Below are positions 33,770-46,136 of a stretch of DNA of 64,000 bases, one piece after another (positions within the stretch are counted from its first letter, which is position 1; each line of letters starts with the position of its first letter). The position numbers and the translations under genes were made by a program. Source of the stretch: Eustoma russellianum (lineage: Eukaryota > Streptophyta > Magnoliopsida > Gentianales > Gentianaceae). Under the pieces are notes generated by a model. The model did not search any database. It saw only the letters and a list, made by a program, of their open reading frames with translations, and was not told the DNA's origin. The DNA lies in NCBI GenBank assembly GCA_036186865.1, contig AP025042.1:37589932-37653931 (forward strand). The letters are read 5' to 3'.

Positions 33770-36495
33770 CCCTTAACCGGCAGTGAGCCTTTTGGGGTTA
33801 AGAAAATTCTTTTTAATACATTATATACACTTATATAAATAATATATGAAAAGGTTAAAGTTTGAAGATATATATATATATATATCTACATATATATTTA
33901 TGAATATAATTGTGGCATAATGACTTTATCTTTACGTAAAGTGTATTTAAATGATTATGACATGAATATATATATATATATATATATAAGTGTAGCGTTG
34001 AGCAAATATATATATATAAATATATATAAATATATATACATATAACATATGTATATTTCGGTTCTTATATATATATACCTTTGGCATAATGACTTTATTT
34101 ATATGGAAAATATATATTCAAATGGTTTTGGACATGATATATATATTTATACACATATATAATTTTGGTGATAAAATATTAAGTAGTAAAAGAATTTTTA
34201 AATAACTATATACACATATGTATGTTAAAATTATGGAAATGAGCAAACTTTTATATAATGTATTATGTCTTGAAATGATTTTATATATGTATGTACATTC
34301 ACATATATATATATATATGTTCGGCCATAGGGCCTTTTCATCTTAAAATGATTGTAATATGGTTTGCATACACATATGTGTATGTTATATATTTGTTAAT
34401 GTATAAAAATAAATAAGTTTTGGAAATATTATATATTATGTTATGTATATATATGTATTGTAAAGAAACTATAATTATGTAACTATATACATTGATAAGT
34501 TCGGCCAATAGGCCTTTTAATGGTTAAAAGGCTTAAGTATATTTTATAAGTATAAATATGTGTTAAGACATGAAAACGAATAAGTTTGAATATTATAATA
34601 TATATATATATATATATATCACGAAATGAATATAGACATGCATAACCCTTATTTATTCGGCCATTAGGGTTCTTTTGGCTAAAATGACTTTATTTTGTTT
34701 ATGTAACCTTATTGTGATCTATGTCTTTATCATGAGATATAATAATATATGCTTTATTTGTACCTATATACATTTAAAGGATATTCACATGTATGGTAGT
34801 ATGTATTATACATACTAATATGCATAAATACATGTTCAAATACGATGTTATGATGTTAACGATTTTATTTCGTGTTAATTGTATCCTTATGTGTTATAGA
34901 TTATGATGTGCAAGTTAAGTTACAAGTTATGAAATTCGTACATGGTATGTTAAGGGAAATAGGAAGTTTATGTCCTAGGTACTTAAGTTATGAATTATGA
35001 AATATATGTGTAGAGTTGATATTATGGAAGCATGGTGATGGTAGTTCTTTAAGTCATGATAAGTAGATTGTATTGATGTGCAATTTTTAAGTATGACAAG
35101 TAGACCGTGTTTAAGTAAGTGATGTTACTAGTAGTATGACCAAGATACCCTTATACTACCGAGTCTCACATTGCATGAAATCAAGGTTTGAGAAGTTATG
35201 TTTTACGTTACATGTTTTCAAAGTTCATATGCATATGAATGAAAAGTATGTTTCAAGGAAAAAGACAATGTTTTCTAGTATGTTTACGACATGAGTTATG
35301 ACAAGTATGGAAAGTATGGAAATGTAACGAATTGTATCTACGAGACGAAAGTTTCTTCATGCGACAAGTGTAAGGTTCTTGTGAACACCATGTGAAGAAC
35401 ATGGCTCTTGAACCTTACATTACATGTTGGGTATCGGGTTGTACCTTGTGAAGAGCTTGGCTTGAATACCTTGTGAAGAGCTTGGGTTCATGGCCGGCGC
35501 GTCAACGTAAAGCTACCTACTCGGATGATGTACGGGTCATCGTTTACGTACCTTTACGGAGATTCTTTCCGGACGTCGTTAGATATAATTCTTACATTTC
35601 AATGGCCATCACGTATGCATGAAAAGTATGACCATGGAAGTTTTGGCATGTTATTGCATGATTTTAAAAAGGCAGCTATGTTTTACCTTATGATCATGAT
35701 GCAATACACATTTATGCCTGTCAGGCCTCTTTCAATGATGTAGTAGAATTAAGCTGTGATGAATAGAGTTAAGAAGGTAACTCTTAATGTTAAGGAAATC
35801 GTGAGGCTAGAGTTTATGGATTTTAGCTAGATCTGGAGATCTTTCTTTTCTTGTATGTGCAGTATTACTTGTCTGTCATTATCTGTTGATGATGTATGAA
35901 CTATGGTAGTGATATTTAACGCTGAGTATATACGGAAAGACAAACACTATGTTTCTTTGTCTACCTACTTCTGGTTTACATTTATACCAAGTTATTTACT
36001 TGTTTAAAAATGGAGACGTGATTATCTAATTTATATATGTGGTTATTATGTTTTGACACCCCGTCTCTCCATGTATGATCCACGTGTCGTATCCAGTAAG
36101 ACTACTTGCTGAGCGATTAAAAGTCGGTGGCTATCGCTCATACTTGCCTCATTTATCATTTTCCAGATAACAGGTGTCACTATACAGACTTGTTGAAGAC
36201 ATTGTAGATAGACCATTGATAACGAAGAACATACCGGGACATTCTTGAAGGCGTTAGGTCTCGATCTAAGATGTAATTCAGAAGTTTTCAGTATTCTGGA
36301 CATGATGACTTGTACATATTATGATTTAGTGCATTACATGTCGATTATGATTTGTTTATGTTATGATGCTTCCGCTGATTGATTCATTATTCATGTCGAC
36401 ATGTACATGTATGATATCGACGCCTTGTACTTTACGGAGTAGAGTACGGCGGGTGCACCGGGTCGAAACTCTGGTTTCGGGCGGGGCGCTAAAAA
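33770..36495 (+). mobile_element. probable chromovirus-type gypsy LTR (solo or fragment)
   Basis: A long non-coding AT-rich block with (TA)n tracts. It has degenerate repeats of TTCGGCCATAGGGCC (34319, 34500, 34668 and weaker ones), and then a GC-richer 3' part with CCTTGTGAAGAGCTTGG repeats (35450-35490), GGCGCGTCAACGTAAAGC, ACACCCCGTCTC (36057) and TACGGCGGGTGCACCGGGTCG (36447), ending GGTTTCGGGCGGGGCGCTA. This pattern is what I expect of Tekay/Del-like LTRs. Exact ends and duplication were not found. Confidence 0.45.
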
Positions 36496-36898
36496 AAATA
36501 CAAAATCAAAAGTAAAACATGGAAAAGAACACACTAAAGTTTTGATAATGAAGTTAGTGTACATTAAAGTTTTTAGTTAAAAACAATTGTAGGCGAAAAT
36601 AGAGAAATTGTATTGGTAGTGGTAGAATAGTGAAAAAGAAGTAAGGAGCTTAGTTTTGCAAGTGAATAATGAATGGATTTGTATCCTTTTTTTTTTTCCT
36701 TTTTTGCTTTTAGTCTCCAACTACACCAGCAATTGGCAATACGTACATCAAAATATATTTGTAGCGTGTTACAAAAGGTAAAAGAACTTTTATTCCGATA
36801 GCAATTAAAAAAAGAAGAGGAAAGAAAAAAAGGGAAAAAAAAAACCTTTGTCACGTGTTTCTTTCAAGCCAATAATGATCCTGTCCAGGGTATAATTA
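36496..36898. other. AT-rich intergenic left flank of the LINE
   Basis: Poly-T/poly-A tracts and short frames without domains. Ends at the LINE target duplication that starts at 36899. Confidence 0.5.
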
Positions 36899-37012
36899 AA
36901 CAACAACAACATTAAGAATTCATAGGTTCGTTTACTTCTCTCAAAAAAAGATCTCTCTTGCGGCGAAAAGCGATTCCAGGGTTTCCCCGACAGGAGCTCC
37001 CCGTTGTCCACC

Positions 37013-38205
37013 ATGAATGGCTTTAATCCAAATTCTTCGATCCCTTCTTCGGAAGAAACGAACTAGCTACTCCAGAGCGTAAAGAAATTCAAAAGACCTG
37101 CATTGGGTGAACCCTATCTCGAAGAGGATGGCTTGGCGAAGCCAACTGATGCAATATTTGGAGAATCCCAGGCAAATATTCTTCCAGGAAATATTGCCCT
37201 ACTGGAAATATATACAGGGGAAGGTAGGACGATGATACACTTGAGGAATTCCAAGAACAGTATGACTTAGCTCTGCTCGATGCTGTCGAGGGACAAATGG
37301 TGGGTCGGGCTTTGGTGGATACCCCTATAGAGGAATGTAAAGCACTTTGGAAACCATGGCGTAGAGCTCTGATCATCAAGGTACTCGGAAGATCTTTTTC
37401 ATTCAAACTTCTGGAGAAGCGTCTCTCAGAACTCTGGGCATGGGGAGGGAAACTCGAAATTATCGATCTGCATGAGGGTTTCTTTGTGGTAAGATTCTTT
37501 TCACTCGTTCACTATACAACTGCACTAGATGGTGGCCCTTGGATGATCCAAGGACACTATATTACATTGAGGAAATGGAAGCCCATGTTTACCCCCAATT
37601 GTGAGAAAATAACCAAAACACTTGTATGGGCTCGTATTCCATACGTACTGCTGGAATTCTTTAAGGACAACACATAATTACACATTGGACATACACTTGG
37701 AAAGCCTGTGAAGGTTGATCAAACCTCCATGAATGTTACACGAGGCAAATATGCGCGCGTCTGCGTTGAAGTTGATCTGGAGAAACCGTTGGTCTCCAGA
37801 GTGACTGTAAATGGAAAGGTTTTTGGGGTCGAGTACGAGGGCCTCAACTCCATATGTTATAAATGTGGTGTGTATGGGCATTCGGTAGATGGCTGTGGTG
37901 TAGAGAAGGAGTCATTGACGCTTGATCCGGCTACCTTGAAGTGGAGAAATGATGAACTTAAATCGGGCTCACCTTTTGGTCCCTGGATGGTCGCATCAAA
38001 CAGCAGACGGCGCAGGCCGCCCCAAGATGCTGACCTATTTCAGTTTCAACACCAGGACGAACTAGGTGGTGATGGAAAAGTCCAGAACAGTGAGCTCACT
38101 CCAAATGATGTAAGTACAAGTAAAACAATTGGCATTGGGTCTCGCTTTAATATGCTGAATGAGGTGGAAGAAGATGAACGGAACTGGATCCCGAAGCCTC
38201 GATGA
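37013..38205 (+). pseudogene. LINE ORF1 (DUF4283 plus CCHC zinc knuckle), broken
   Basis: The DUF4283-type RNA-binding region runs through DLALLDAVEGQMVGRALV, LWKPWRRALI, LEIIDLHEGFFVVRFFS and GGPWMIQGHYITLRKW. A TAA at 37675-37677 interrupts the frame, which resumes in phase with LHIGHTLGKPVKVD and the knuckle CYKCGVYGHSVDGC. A TAG also lies upstream near 37225. The first ATG (37013) leads quickly to a stop in another frame. It would have been the nucleic-acid-binding ORF1 protein. Confidence 0.85.
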
Positions 38206-38744
38206 TGGCTGGTTTTCAGTTAGTCCGAGACAGAGGGCCGCTTGCTTCTTTTCAGACCAGTGCGAAGGAGAACAACAAATCGACAAACTACAGACAGAAA
38301 AAATCGTCAGCACAAAAGAATACTAAGATGATGAGTAATGGGCCTTCATTCCTAGGGGAATCCAATGTTTGACAAGGAGGTAGAGGAGGAGCAGTTAGAG
38401 GTCGAGGATCAGGTAGAAGGGGTGACATTTCCCATGTTGCATCGCTTCGGGATATTACAAATGTGGGACATAGTGACTTCAGTTTCAGATCCAGCGACGA
38501 TACATATATTCAACAGTGGCCTTCCTTATCAATTCTTAAGAGGAAAGGTACTCTAACCACTCCAGATGGACTTATTAAGCAGCATCCCCCCCCGACGTGA
38601 ATATGGTAGATGGGATTCAGTCAACCCGTCTAGCTTCTGATGATGTGAATCTTTCCTATGGCAAGGAAGTTGAAGACAAAGGAATTGTTACGGACAATAT
38701 GCCGATGGTGGAGGTGATAACCACTGACCCTTCTTGTCCGTGAT

Positions 38745-41380
38745 ATGCTCAGTATCCTGGCCTAGAACTGCCGTGGGGCCGGATCCACAGAATTTCGTGT
38801 GGCGCTGAAGGACCTGATTGGGCATCATAAGCCAAAGATTTTATTCCTTATGGAGACTCGACAACATAGTTCGAAGGGTGAATGTATCTTGGATAGTTTT
38901 CACTTCACCCACTTTGTTGCTGTAGAAACTAGAGGCTTTGCAGGCGGCCTCTGGTGTTTCTGGATTGGATGGAGCACACTGACTTCCCACACTCCGTGAA
39001 GCAATCATGGCCGGCGTTCTGGGGGGAACTCAGTATCGATATTAATATTTTTTGGGCTAGACTGAAGACGTGGAGCAAGGATGTATGTGGTGATTTATTT
39101 CCGAAGAAGAGGATATGTGAGGCACGAATTGGGGGCGTGCAGCGTGCGTTAGCAACTTACTCCTCTTGCTACCTTACCAACTTGGAAAGTGAACTATTAT
39201 CTGAATATGGAAACCTCCTTAAGCAGGAAGAAATATATTGGCAACAGAAATCACACCTAAATTGGCTTGCATACGGAGAGCAGAATTCAAACTACTCCCA
39301 CAAGTCTCTAAGGAGGAGGAAATTAAGGCACGAAATTAACTGCTTACGGATGGCCAACGGTGAATAGACTTATGAGGATTCGACTCTCAAGGAGATTGTT
39401 CGAGATTACTATAAATCCTTGTATACGGATGATTCTGACCCACTTCTTGCAGACTGGACCCCTGGATTTCCATAGCTCTCTCAAAATGAGCTGCGTATCC
39501 TAAACCATGGATTAGAAATCAAGAGATCGAGTGCGCACTCTTCCAGATGGGAGCTATGAAAGCCCCTGGACCTGACGGCCTCCCACCCGGTTTTTATCAG
39601 CGTTACTGGCCATCGTCGGACCCTCACTGCTCAATTTTGTTCACACGACTTTTCGAGTTCAGTCGTTTCCGCCACCTATGAATGAGACACTTATAACATT
39701 AATCCCGAAAGTGCAGAACCCTAAAAGGATCAACCAATTCCGCATGATAGCCCTGACAAATGTTGACGCTAAATTGATCACGAAAATTGTGGCCAACCGG
39801 TTGAAGCAGATTATTCAGAGACTAGTGGACCAAACACAATGCGCCTTTACCGCTGGAAGGAGCTCGGCCGAAAACATCCTCATTACCCAAGAGGTAATTC
39901 ACACGATGCGCAACAAAAGGGAAAATAAACGAATGATGGTCGTTAAATTGATCTTGAAAAGGCATATGACCGAGTTCGTTGGGATTTCATCCAAAAAAAT
40001 TTTACTCTCTGTATGACTGAAGGATAGTTTGGTGAAATTCATCATGTTTTGCATCTTCTCTACCAAATCATCAATCCTGTGGAATGGTGGAAACTCGAGG
40101 CATTTCAACCTACCCATGGAATACGACAAGGTGATCCACTTGCGCCCTATCTCTTCCTCCTCTGCATGGATGTTCTCGGTCAGAAAATCAACGAATTGGT
40201 GGTGGAAAAACGATGGAAGCCTATCCAAGTGTCGAGGGGGCCGAAAATATCTCATATATTTTTTGCGAATGATCAGCTTCTATTTGGGGAGGCCTCGGAA
40301 ACTCAAGCAGGTATTATGGAGGAAACTTTGCAGGAATTTTGTGTTGTCTCAGGACAATTGATTAGCTTGGAGAAATCAGTTATGTTAGTGTCAAGAAATA
40401 CTCCGATGGAGGTGAGCAGAGATATATGCCAAAAGATAAAGGTACGTAAAACAACTGACTTGGGCAAATATTTGGGGGTACCTATACTTCACAACCGTGT
40501 ATCCCCCAAAACATATGACTTCTTGCTGGAAAATGTGCGATCTAAGCTTAACACGTGGCCAACCCGTGTTTTGTCTCAAGCTTCGTGTTGTGTCCTTATT
40601 CAGTCAGTCTTGAATGCTTTACCTTCATATGTAATGCAAACCGCGGAGGTACCGAGTTCTACACTTAATGATATGGAAAAGTACATGCGTGTATTTTTGT
40701 GGAGTGACACTGAGGGGTCAAGGAGGATGCACTGTATAGCCTGAGACAAAGTTTGCAAACCAAAAGACCAAGGTAGGCTTGGTTTCAAGCGTCTGCGAAA
40801 CATGAACCTGGCTTACCTAGTCAAGCTAGGTTGGTTGATGCTTGTTGATAAGGAGCGACTATGGGTTAAACTCATGTGGGCTAAATACGGCTCACCGCTG
40901 GTCGACTCCATCCGAACTGTTGTATCACGTGCCCGGCGAGGAATAAGATGAGCCTCAAGTATTCTAAAACAGGACCTCAAAAGCTCAAATTACCTCCATG
41001 ATGGAGAGACGACTGCAACGGATAGCATCCGCTGGATGGGCAAGGAGCCAAAGCATTTTTCGATCAACAGCGCTTACCAACTACAAGATTTGAACTCTGG
41101 CATCGATGCCGACTGGAGTGTGTGGCTGCGAATCTGGGCGTTAAAGGGGCCATTACGAGGTAACTTATTTCTGTGGAAGTTGCGACATAACTCCGTCCCA
41201 TCCCTAAGTTTCCTACTAAAACGTCATTTGACCACTGAGACGAGATGTCCGAGATGCAGTCTAGATGCTGCGGACTCACTTCATGATTTTTGGGATTGTT
41301 GCTTGGTGAAGCAGATATGGAAGGCGGTGGTCATCCCCAGCCAATGGCCCACATTTTTTGGGTTTATTTCCTTAGCATAA
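38745..41380 (+). pseudogene. LINE ORF2 (endonuclease, reverse transcriptase, zf-RVT), broken
   Basis: Starts MLSILA, then a TAG where the family has Trp, then NCRGAG (endonuclease). The endonuclease is cut short after GGLWCFW near 38960; the frame resumes with LKTWSKDVCGDLF, so most of its catalytic domain is deleted. RT blocks follow with frameshifts: LITLIPKVQNPKRINQFR, TQCAFTAGRS, GIRQGDPLAPYLF. The catalytic FADD box reads FAND (IFFANDQLLF near 40262), losing one metal-binding Asp. The C-terminal region has SYVMQTAEVPSSTL, GFKRLRNMNLAYL and the zinc-finger-like TRCPRCSLDAADSLHDFWDC. Confidence 0.85.
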
Positions 41381-41682
41381 TGAGTTGATACTAACTTGCA
41401 GGTAAATTTTGGAAGATTGGATGATATGCAGAAATGGAGTTATTTGTTTCGTGAGATTGTCTACGGAGTGTGGCACCGTCGTATTAAAGCTAACCACACG
41501 GGTGTGTGGAATGAGATCCCTCCGAGTCAGTTTATACAGGTCATGAGCTACCGTGTACATGTTCTTCTTAAAGCATGTCAAGTAGATGTAGATTCTCATT
41601 AGATCCCTATACGTGCTGTTTTGACTAACACTTGTACAGATGATGTTTATCCAATATAATCAATCGTTTCTTCCAAAAAAAG

Positions 41683-41890
41683 AACAACAACAACATTGCT
41701 CTATTGCTTTAGAGGCTCCCGTCTATAGCGGGATATGGGAGGTCGGATGTACACAACCATATCAATGTGTGAGAAACACAGAGGTTGTTTTCCAATAACC
41801 TATAATAAAAATTGTTATGTAGATCAACCGTTAATTCACAATATAATAAACGCGCATAATCGAATTCATTGTCTCTGATCCCAATAACCA
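41683..41890 (-). mobile_element. SINE with TTG-type tail, copy 2 (minus)
   Basis: Its tail reads AACAACAACAACATTGC on the plus strand, then GGCTCCCGTCTATAGCGG, GGTCGGATGTACACAACC and AGAAACACAGAGG, the reverse complement of the copies at 60440 and 63080. The first 15 bases serve as the target duplication of the LINE. Confidence 0.7.
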
Positions 41891-42240
41891 TTAATTGTCT
41901 CTAATACCAATAACCATTAATTAATTGTCTCTGATCCACTGGGACTGCGAGTTTGCAATAGAATTATTCTCTGAGCAAGCAGTCTTTATCGTAATTAATT
42001 CGTATCATAAAGCAAGCACCCCACACTAATATTTTATTCGTACCATAAAGCAAGCACCCCACACTAATATTTTACACCTCTGAGCCTCCCCAATAACGTC
42101 ATGACATCCAGAAACGCTGAAGGGGACGAGCCAATGAAAACCACAAGAATCTACTCAGTTATGATGTCACCGTTTTTTGAATTATTACTCTCTGTGTGCT
42201 GCTTAATTATGAGATAAGCTGTATTATTAATTTACCCTAC
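41891..42240. other. intergenic with short direct repeats
   Basis: Repeats of TTAATTGTCTCTGATCC and of the block CATAAAGCAAGCACCCCACACTAATATTTTA (two copies, 42005-42070). Non-coding. Confidence 0.6.
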
Positions 42241-42254
42241 ATTATAAAAAGGTT

Positions 42255-42545
42255 TATGACCAGAAACCTCAACTGGACCGACGCGATAGGGATGCGAGTC
42301 AGGTGCTCAAGGCCTGTTATGACACACAAGAAGTCCGCTGCAAGCTGCGGAGCTTCAATACCATGCGCTTACTTGAAAAGAAAACCAAAAATCTTCTTTG
42401 GAACAAGAATCGATCTATGTCTACTCCCTTGAGTCTCCGTCATCGAAACTATTGGACCATGTCTGGAGACATTTTACCCTACATTATACAAGAGATGCAT
42501 ATGTGTCATTGTTATGGTAACAATCAGCAAACACTAGTTATATAA
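42255..42545 (+). other. unrecognised open frame, possible gene fragment
   Basis: The 42303-42545 frame reads MLKACYDTQEVRCKLRS and KLRSFNTMRLLEKKTKNLLW, and is open upstream (about 95 codons). Composition is protein-like rather than repeat-like, but I recognise no domain. There is no clear splice site or promoter. It could be a captured exon or chance. Confidence 0.25.
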
Positions 42546-42559
42546 TGAAATTATTATAT

Positions 42560-43060
42560 TAACCATTTCTATAAAAGAGTAATATTTTAGAATTCATATG
42601 TGGAAAGCACACAATAAGAACACGCATGACGGGATCAATCACAAAGGAAAGAAAATATGTTTTTATGTATATCTTTTATTTAAGTCGTTGATAAATACAT
42701 ATCTTTTTTTATAAGTACACATATTTTTGTTTGATCATTAATTAAAAATAAATTGTAAAATCAAATCAATGGTGTAAAAATAATAGTAGTGTATATTTAT
42801 AAAAAAAAAGTATATTATCATTCACCTTTCCTTATATTGATCAACATCAGTTGTGTTTTCGATTTTTTGATGTTTTATTTCTTTATAAAGTCAACAAGAA
42901 AATCATAAAATTTGAGACTTGTAAACTATATTTTTAGAGTTTCATAGTACGAACGTTGGTGACGCTTTGTGAACCGTACTTTTGGAAATCCGTAGGAAAA
43001 GAGTTGCACAAAAGAAACAATTGTTATATAACGAAAGAAAAACTTGTAAAATTGATCAGC
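42560..43060. other. AT-rich intergenic, nothing recognised
   Basis: No gene or repeat end that I can support. Confidence 0.5.
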
Positions 43061-43235
43061 CTACTGCTGTCAACATAAAACCAAGTTTCCGATGGCGTTT
43101 ACAAGAGGGGTCAGATCACGAAGCGATCTGATATACACAGTCTTATCTTACATTTTATGGAGAAACTGTTTTCGAAGCTCGAACCTGTGACATCAAAATC
43201 ACAAAACATCAACATTACCAGTTACTCCTAGACCC
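43061..43235 (-). mobile_element. Au-like SINE (minus)
   Basis: The minus strand reads GTAACTGGTAATGTTGATG (box A region), TTTTGATGTCACAGGTTCGAGC (box B), AAAACAGTTTCTCCAT, then AAGATAAGACTGTGTATATCAGA and TCGCTTCGTGATCTGACC, in Au order. It lies about 550 bp beyond the FLZ stop codon. Confidence 0.7.
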
Positions 43236-43784
43236 GCATTTAAAACCAAAGATAGTGGCGTGTCTGCTAAATCTGTTACATTGTTGATCAGATTAATCGG
43301 ATTAATCCTTTGAGTTATTTAAGTGCATAAATGTTACTATAACATTAGACTATGGTTTAGTCAATTATATACTTGAAAATCCTCCACTAGAAAGATCATC
43401 AATTTCTTAGTGTACTTAGTGTAAAGAAGGTCATTAGCATCAATAAGAATCATCATTACAAGATCCAACTTCAAATGCTAATAAGTATGGATACAAGAAT
43501 TTAAGACATCTCCACTAATTTTCTTGTATCCCTCTTCTTCTCTTCAGGGATCAAAATGATCTCCACAGCAACGAGCCTAAGTCCTCAGCACAAGCACCCT
43601 TTCTTTTTTCTATTTTGGTTGGAAAGGGAAAACAAGAAAGAGCAGAAACTTTTAACTAAACAAATACACAAAGTCCAGCCTTTGTTGACTTAAATCTCTC
43701 TGATGAATGTAAGCTGAAGCCTGAAGCTGGTTTGATTACATATAATCTGAAAGTAATTGTAGCCCCCTAATCAAACCATGAAGA

Positions 43785-44865
43785 TTAGTCATGAGAATGT
43801 ACATACATGTCATCAGATTCCATCACTTCAGTTCCTTCTTCCATCATCATCTCTTTTTGCCTGCACTCACTGCTGCAAAATGCTTTCTCACCTCTGAAAC
43901 CAAATGATTAAACAGTAAGCATAAATAATCCTAAACCAGATTACCATAATTCATAACAGAAACACATACCCAATAAAGACAAATACACGAAGGAAAGAGA
44001 AGAAAAGAAAATAAGGCAAATGCATAAAGCTGATTTAAGCTAACCTGTAAATGAAAATGTCACGTCCTTGGCCCAGATGCTTCTTACAGTTGTAGCAAGA
44101 GCTGAGGAAATTATCAGAAGAATAGCTCACTGAAGGGGCAATGGGACATCCCTTTTCATTTTCATTCATTGAGGAGAGTCCAAGACCACCATAGCAGCTT
44201 TCCACAACACAATCATCAAATATATGAGTAGTTTTAGGATTTGGACCATGAGATATCACACAAGTATAGTCCTCTGAAAGCTCCATCTCAGAGATAGAAA
44301 GTACACGAACAATCCCTGGAGAATTCAATTTTTCTAGCCCAGATTTCTTTGCAGGGGAAGGTGATAAGCAAGATGAAAATGAGCCCACATGAGAATTCCT
44401 AGTCTTGTTACCAAAATCACCAGGAGATCTTGGTGAATCTACATTAAAAGGAAGAACAAGTGGAGGGATTTCAATCTTTAGCTTTGAACCAAAAAGAACA
44501 TCTGGGCTTTGAGGTTTAGACAGTTTAGGATCTAATTTTTCCTCTGCCAAGGCATCAAGAATGCCAAGACCAACACCTCTAGCGTCCAACTTCTGAACTT
44601 TTTCTTTGGGAGTTTTTGGGGGGGATGCATCAGACCACAAGGGGCTTGTTATACCAGAAGATAATTTACTATCCAAAATTGAAGTTGGACTAATCAAAGA
44701 TTCAGTATCACTGAAACCCTTCGAAACAAAAGCAGTGAAATTTCTTGGTGAACTGAAATATGGTGAAGGTGGCCTTCTGTAATTCTCTGTTGGTGATGGC
44801 AAGCTCCCATAATCAGCCATCAGAGCTTGCTTACTGGCAATTGGCCTGGTTGATTTCCTCAACAT
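43785..44865 (-). CDS. FCS-like zinc finger (FLZ, DUF581) protein, 2 exons, 309 aa
   Basis: Exons 44045-44865 and 43785-43893 (821 + 109 nt). The start MLRKSTRPIASKQALMADY and the Ser/Pro-rich N-terminal half match long plant FLZ proteins. Conserved patches include SPLWSDASPPKTPKEK, RGVGLGILDALAEEK and LSISEMELSEDYTCVISHGP. The C-terminal FLZ finger has Cys257, Cys260, Cys280 and Cys284 (CYNC, then GEKAFCSSECRQKE), with a phase-2 intron between Tyr273 and Arg274. FLZ proteins are adaptors of the SnRK1 energy-signalling kinase; that role here is by family. A 5'-UTR intron is likely (donor GCAG|GTATGTTCC near 44967, acceptor TTGACAG near 44875). A MULE-type MITE lies 1.3 kb upstream of the ATG. 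Confidence 0.95.
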
Positions 44866-46136
44866 AAGCTGATTCTGTCAATATATTTAAAGAATCAAGC
44901 TTTCCCCCCAAAATTTTAATTTCATTGAGAAGAAATAAGAAAGAGAAAAATAAATAATGGAACATACCTGCTAAGTCAGAAACTTCAACCAATATCAAAT
45001 TTCGAGGACAAAGGGACCAACCCAGAATCCAAGAACGAAAAAAACTACAATCTTTAATATAAGCAAGTCAGAATCAAGTCCCCTCAAGTAAAGCAAGAAC
45101 CTCAGAGCAGACGACAGGAATTAACTCTTACAGATTAATAATGAATTCTTTGAGACATAAAATTGCAAAGAAAGAGGAGAGAAAAGCACTCTTTTTTCCC
45201 AACATTCACGAAAGGTCGATCGGTTCAGCAAAGAGAAATCCCGTTACCTCTCTTGGCAACAAATCAAAACCACCAGTGACAAAAGGTCGACCAGTTTGTT
45301 TGCAGAAATCAATATATGCAAACAAAAGAGCACCAATAACACAAAGACCCCTCCTCAATTTCTTTCTACTTAATTCGTACTCTCTTCTTTTGTAAATTCC
45401 TTCAAATCTTTTTTAAATCCAGTATGATACATAATCATCAGATATACAGGTTAAAAAGAGAATTTTTCTTGCATGAAAACATTTCTCCATGTAGGAAAAC
45501 TTTTACACGCATTATTTGTCACTGCACTCTTGTTTACGTTGCACTATCATATTTTCCAATCAATTGATCAAACTGTGATATTTAAAAGGGTGCGACATAC
45601 GACCAAAAGGTGACGCTAAGAAACTAGTAAGATCCATGGAGGAAAAATTGATTTATAGATTCTTGGTTTAATGGTTAGGTCTTATGGGCTTTAATGTCAA
45701 TTTACATAGTTTTCTTCATACTGTTTGAATTAAAAAAAAAAAGGTGATTTAATTATTAGATTTCCAAAGCAGAACATACATTATACATGATTGATGTCAT
45801 CTTTATTTATTTTGTCATTTTCTGATATCAATTATGTATAAGGTACCTAAAGTAGTTTTTCCTTCTTTTTTTTTTTGCAAAAATTTATTTTTTTTCCCTC
45901 CTACATATGTTAAATGATGCACTGATATGCAGAAAAATTAACTCCCTTTGTTCCTTTTTTAATTATTATTTGTGTTATCACAATTCTACTAAATATTAGC
46001 TTTAAAGATGTGAGGAAACGTAATTGCAGTTATGTTTCTCAAAACAAAAACATAACTTCTTCGAAGGTGAGATACAGAAAAATCCAAAACCCCACAACTT
46101 TCTCTGCTCCACTAGACTTTTGCTATGGTTGTACAG
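44866..46136. other. FLZ upstream region
   Basis: Holds the predicted 5' leader with its intron (about 44876-44967) and then AT-rich promoter DNA. No other gene is supported; the 45141-45395 open frame is not convincing. Confidence 0.5.

Larger units (their letters stand above)
36914..41682 (+). mobile_element. LINE (L1/RIL-type), nearly full length, inactive
   Basis: 4769 bp with ORF1, endonuclease, reverse transcriptase and a C-terminal zinc-finger region, ending in a short A-rich tail (CCAAAAAAAG). It is flanked by a perfect 15-bp duplication AACAACAACAACATT (36899-36913 and 41683-41697). The right copy is the beginning of a minus-oriented SINE, so the LINE landed in a SINE tail. Several stops, frameshifts, an endonuclease deletion and an altered RT active site show that it is dead. 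Confidence 0.9.

Noticed and set aside
45141..45395. Plus-strand ORF upstream of the FLZ gene
   Set aside because: Overlaps the antisense of the FLZ promoter, no domain, compositionally unremarkable and no splice or promoter support.
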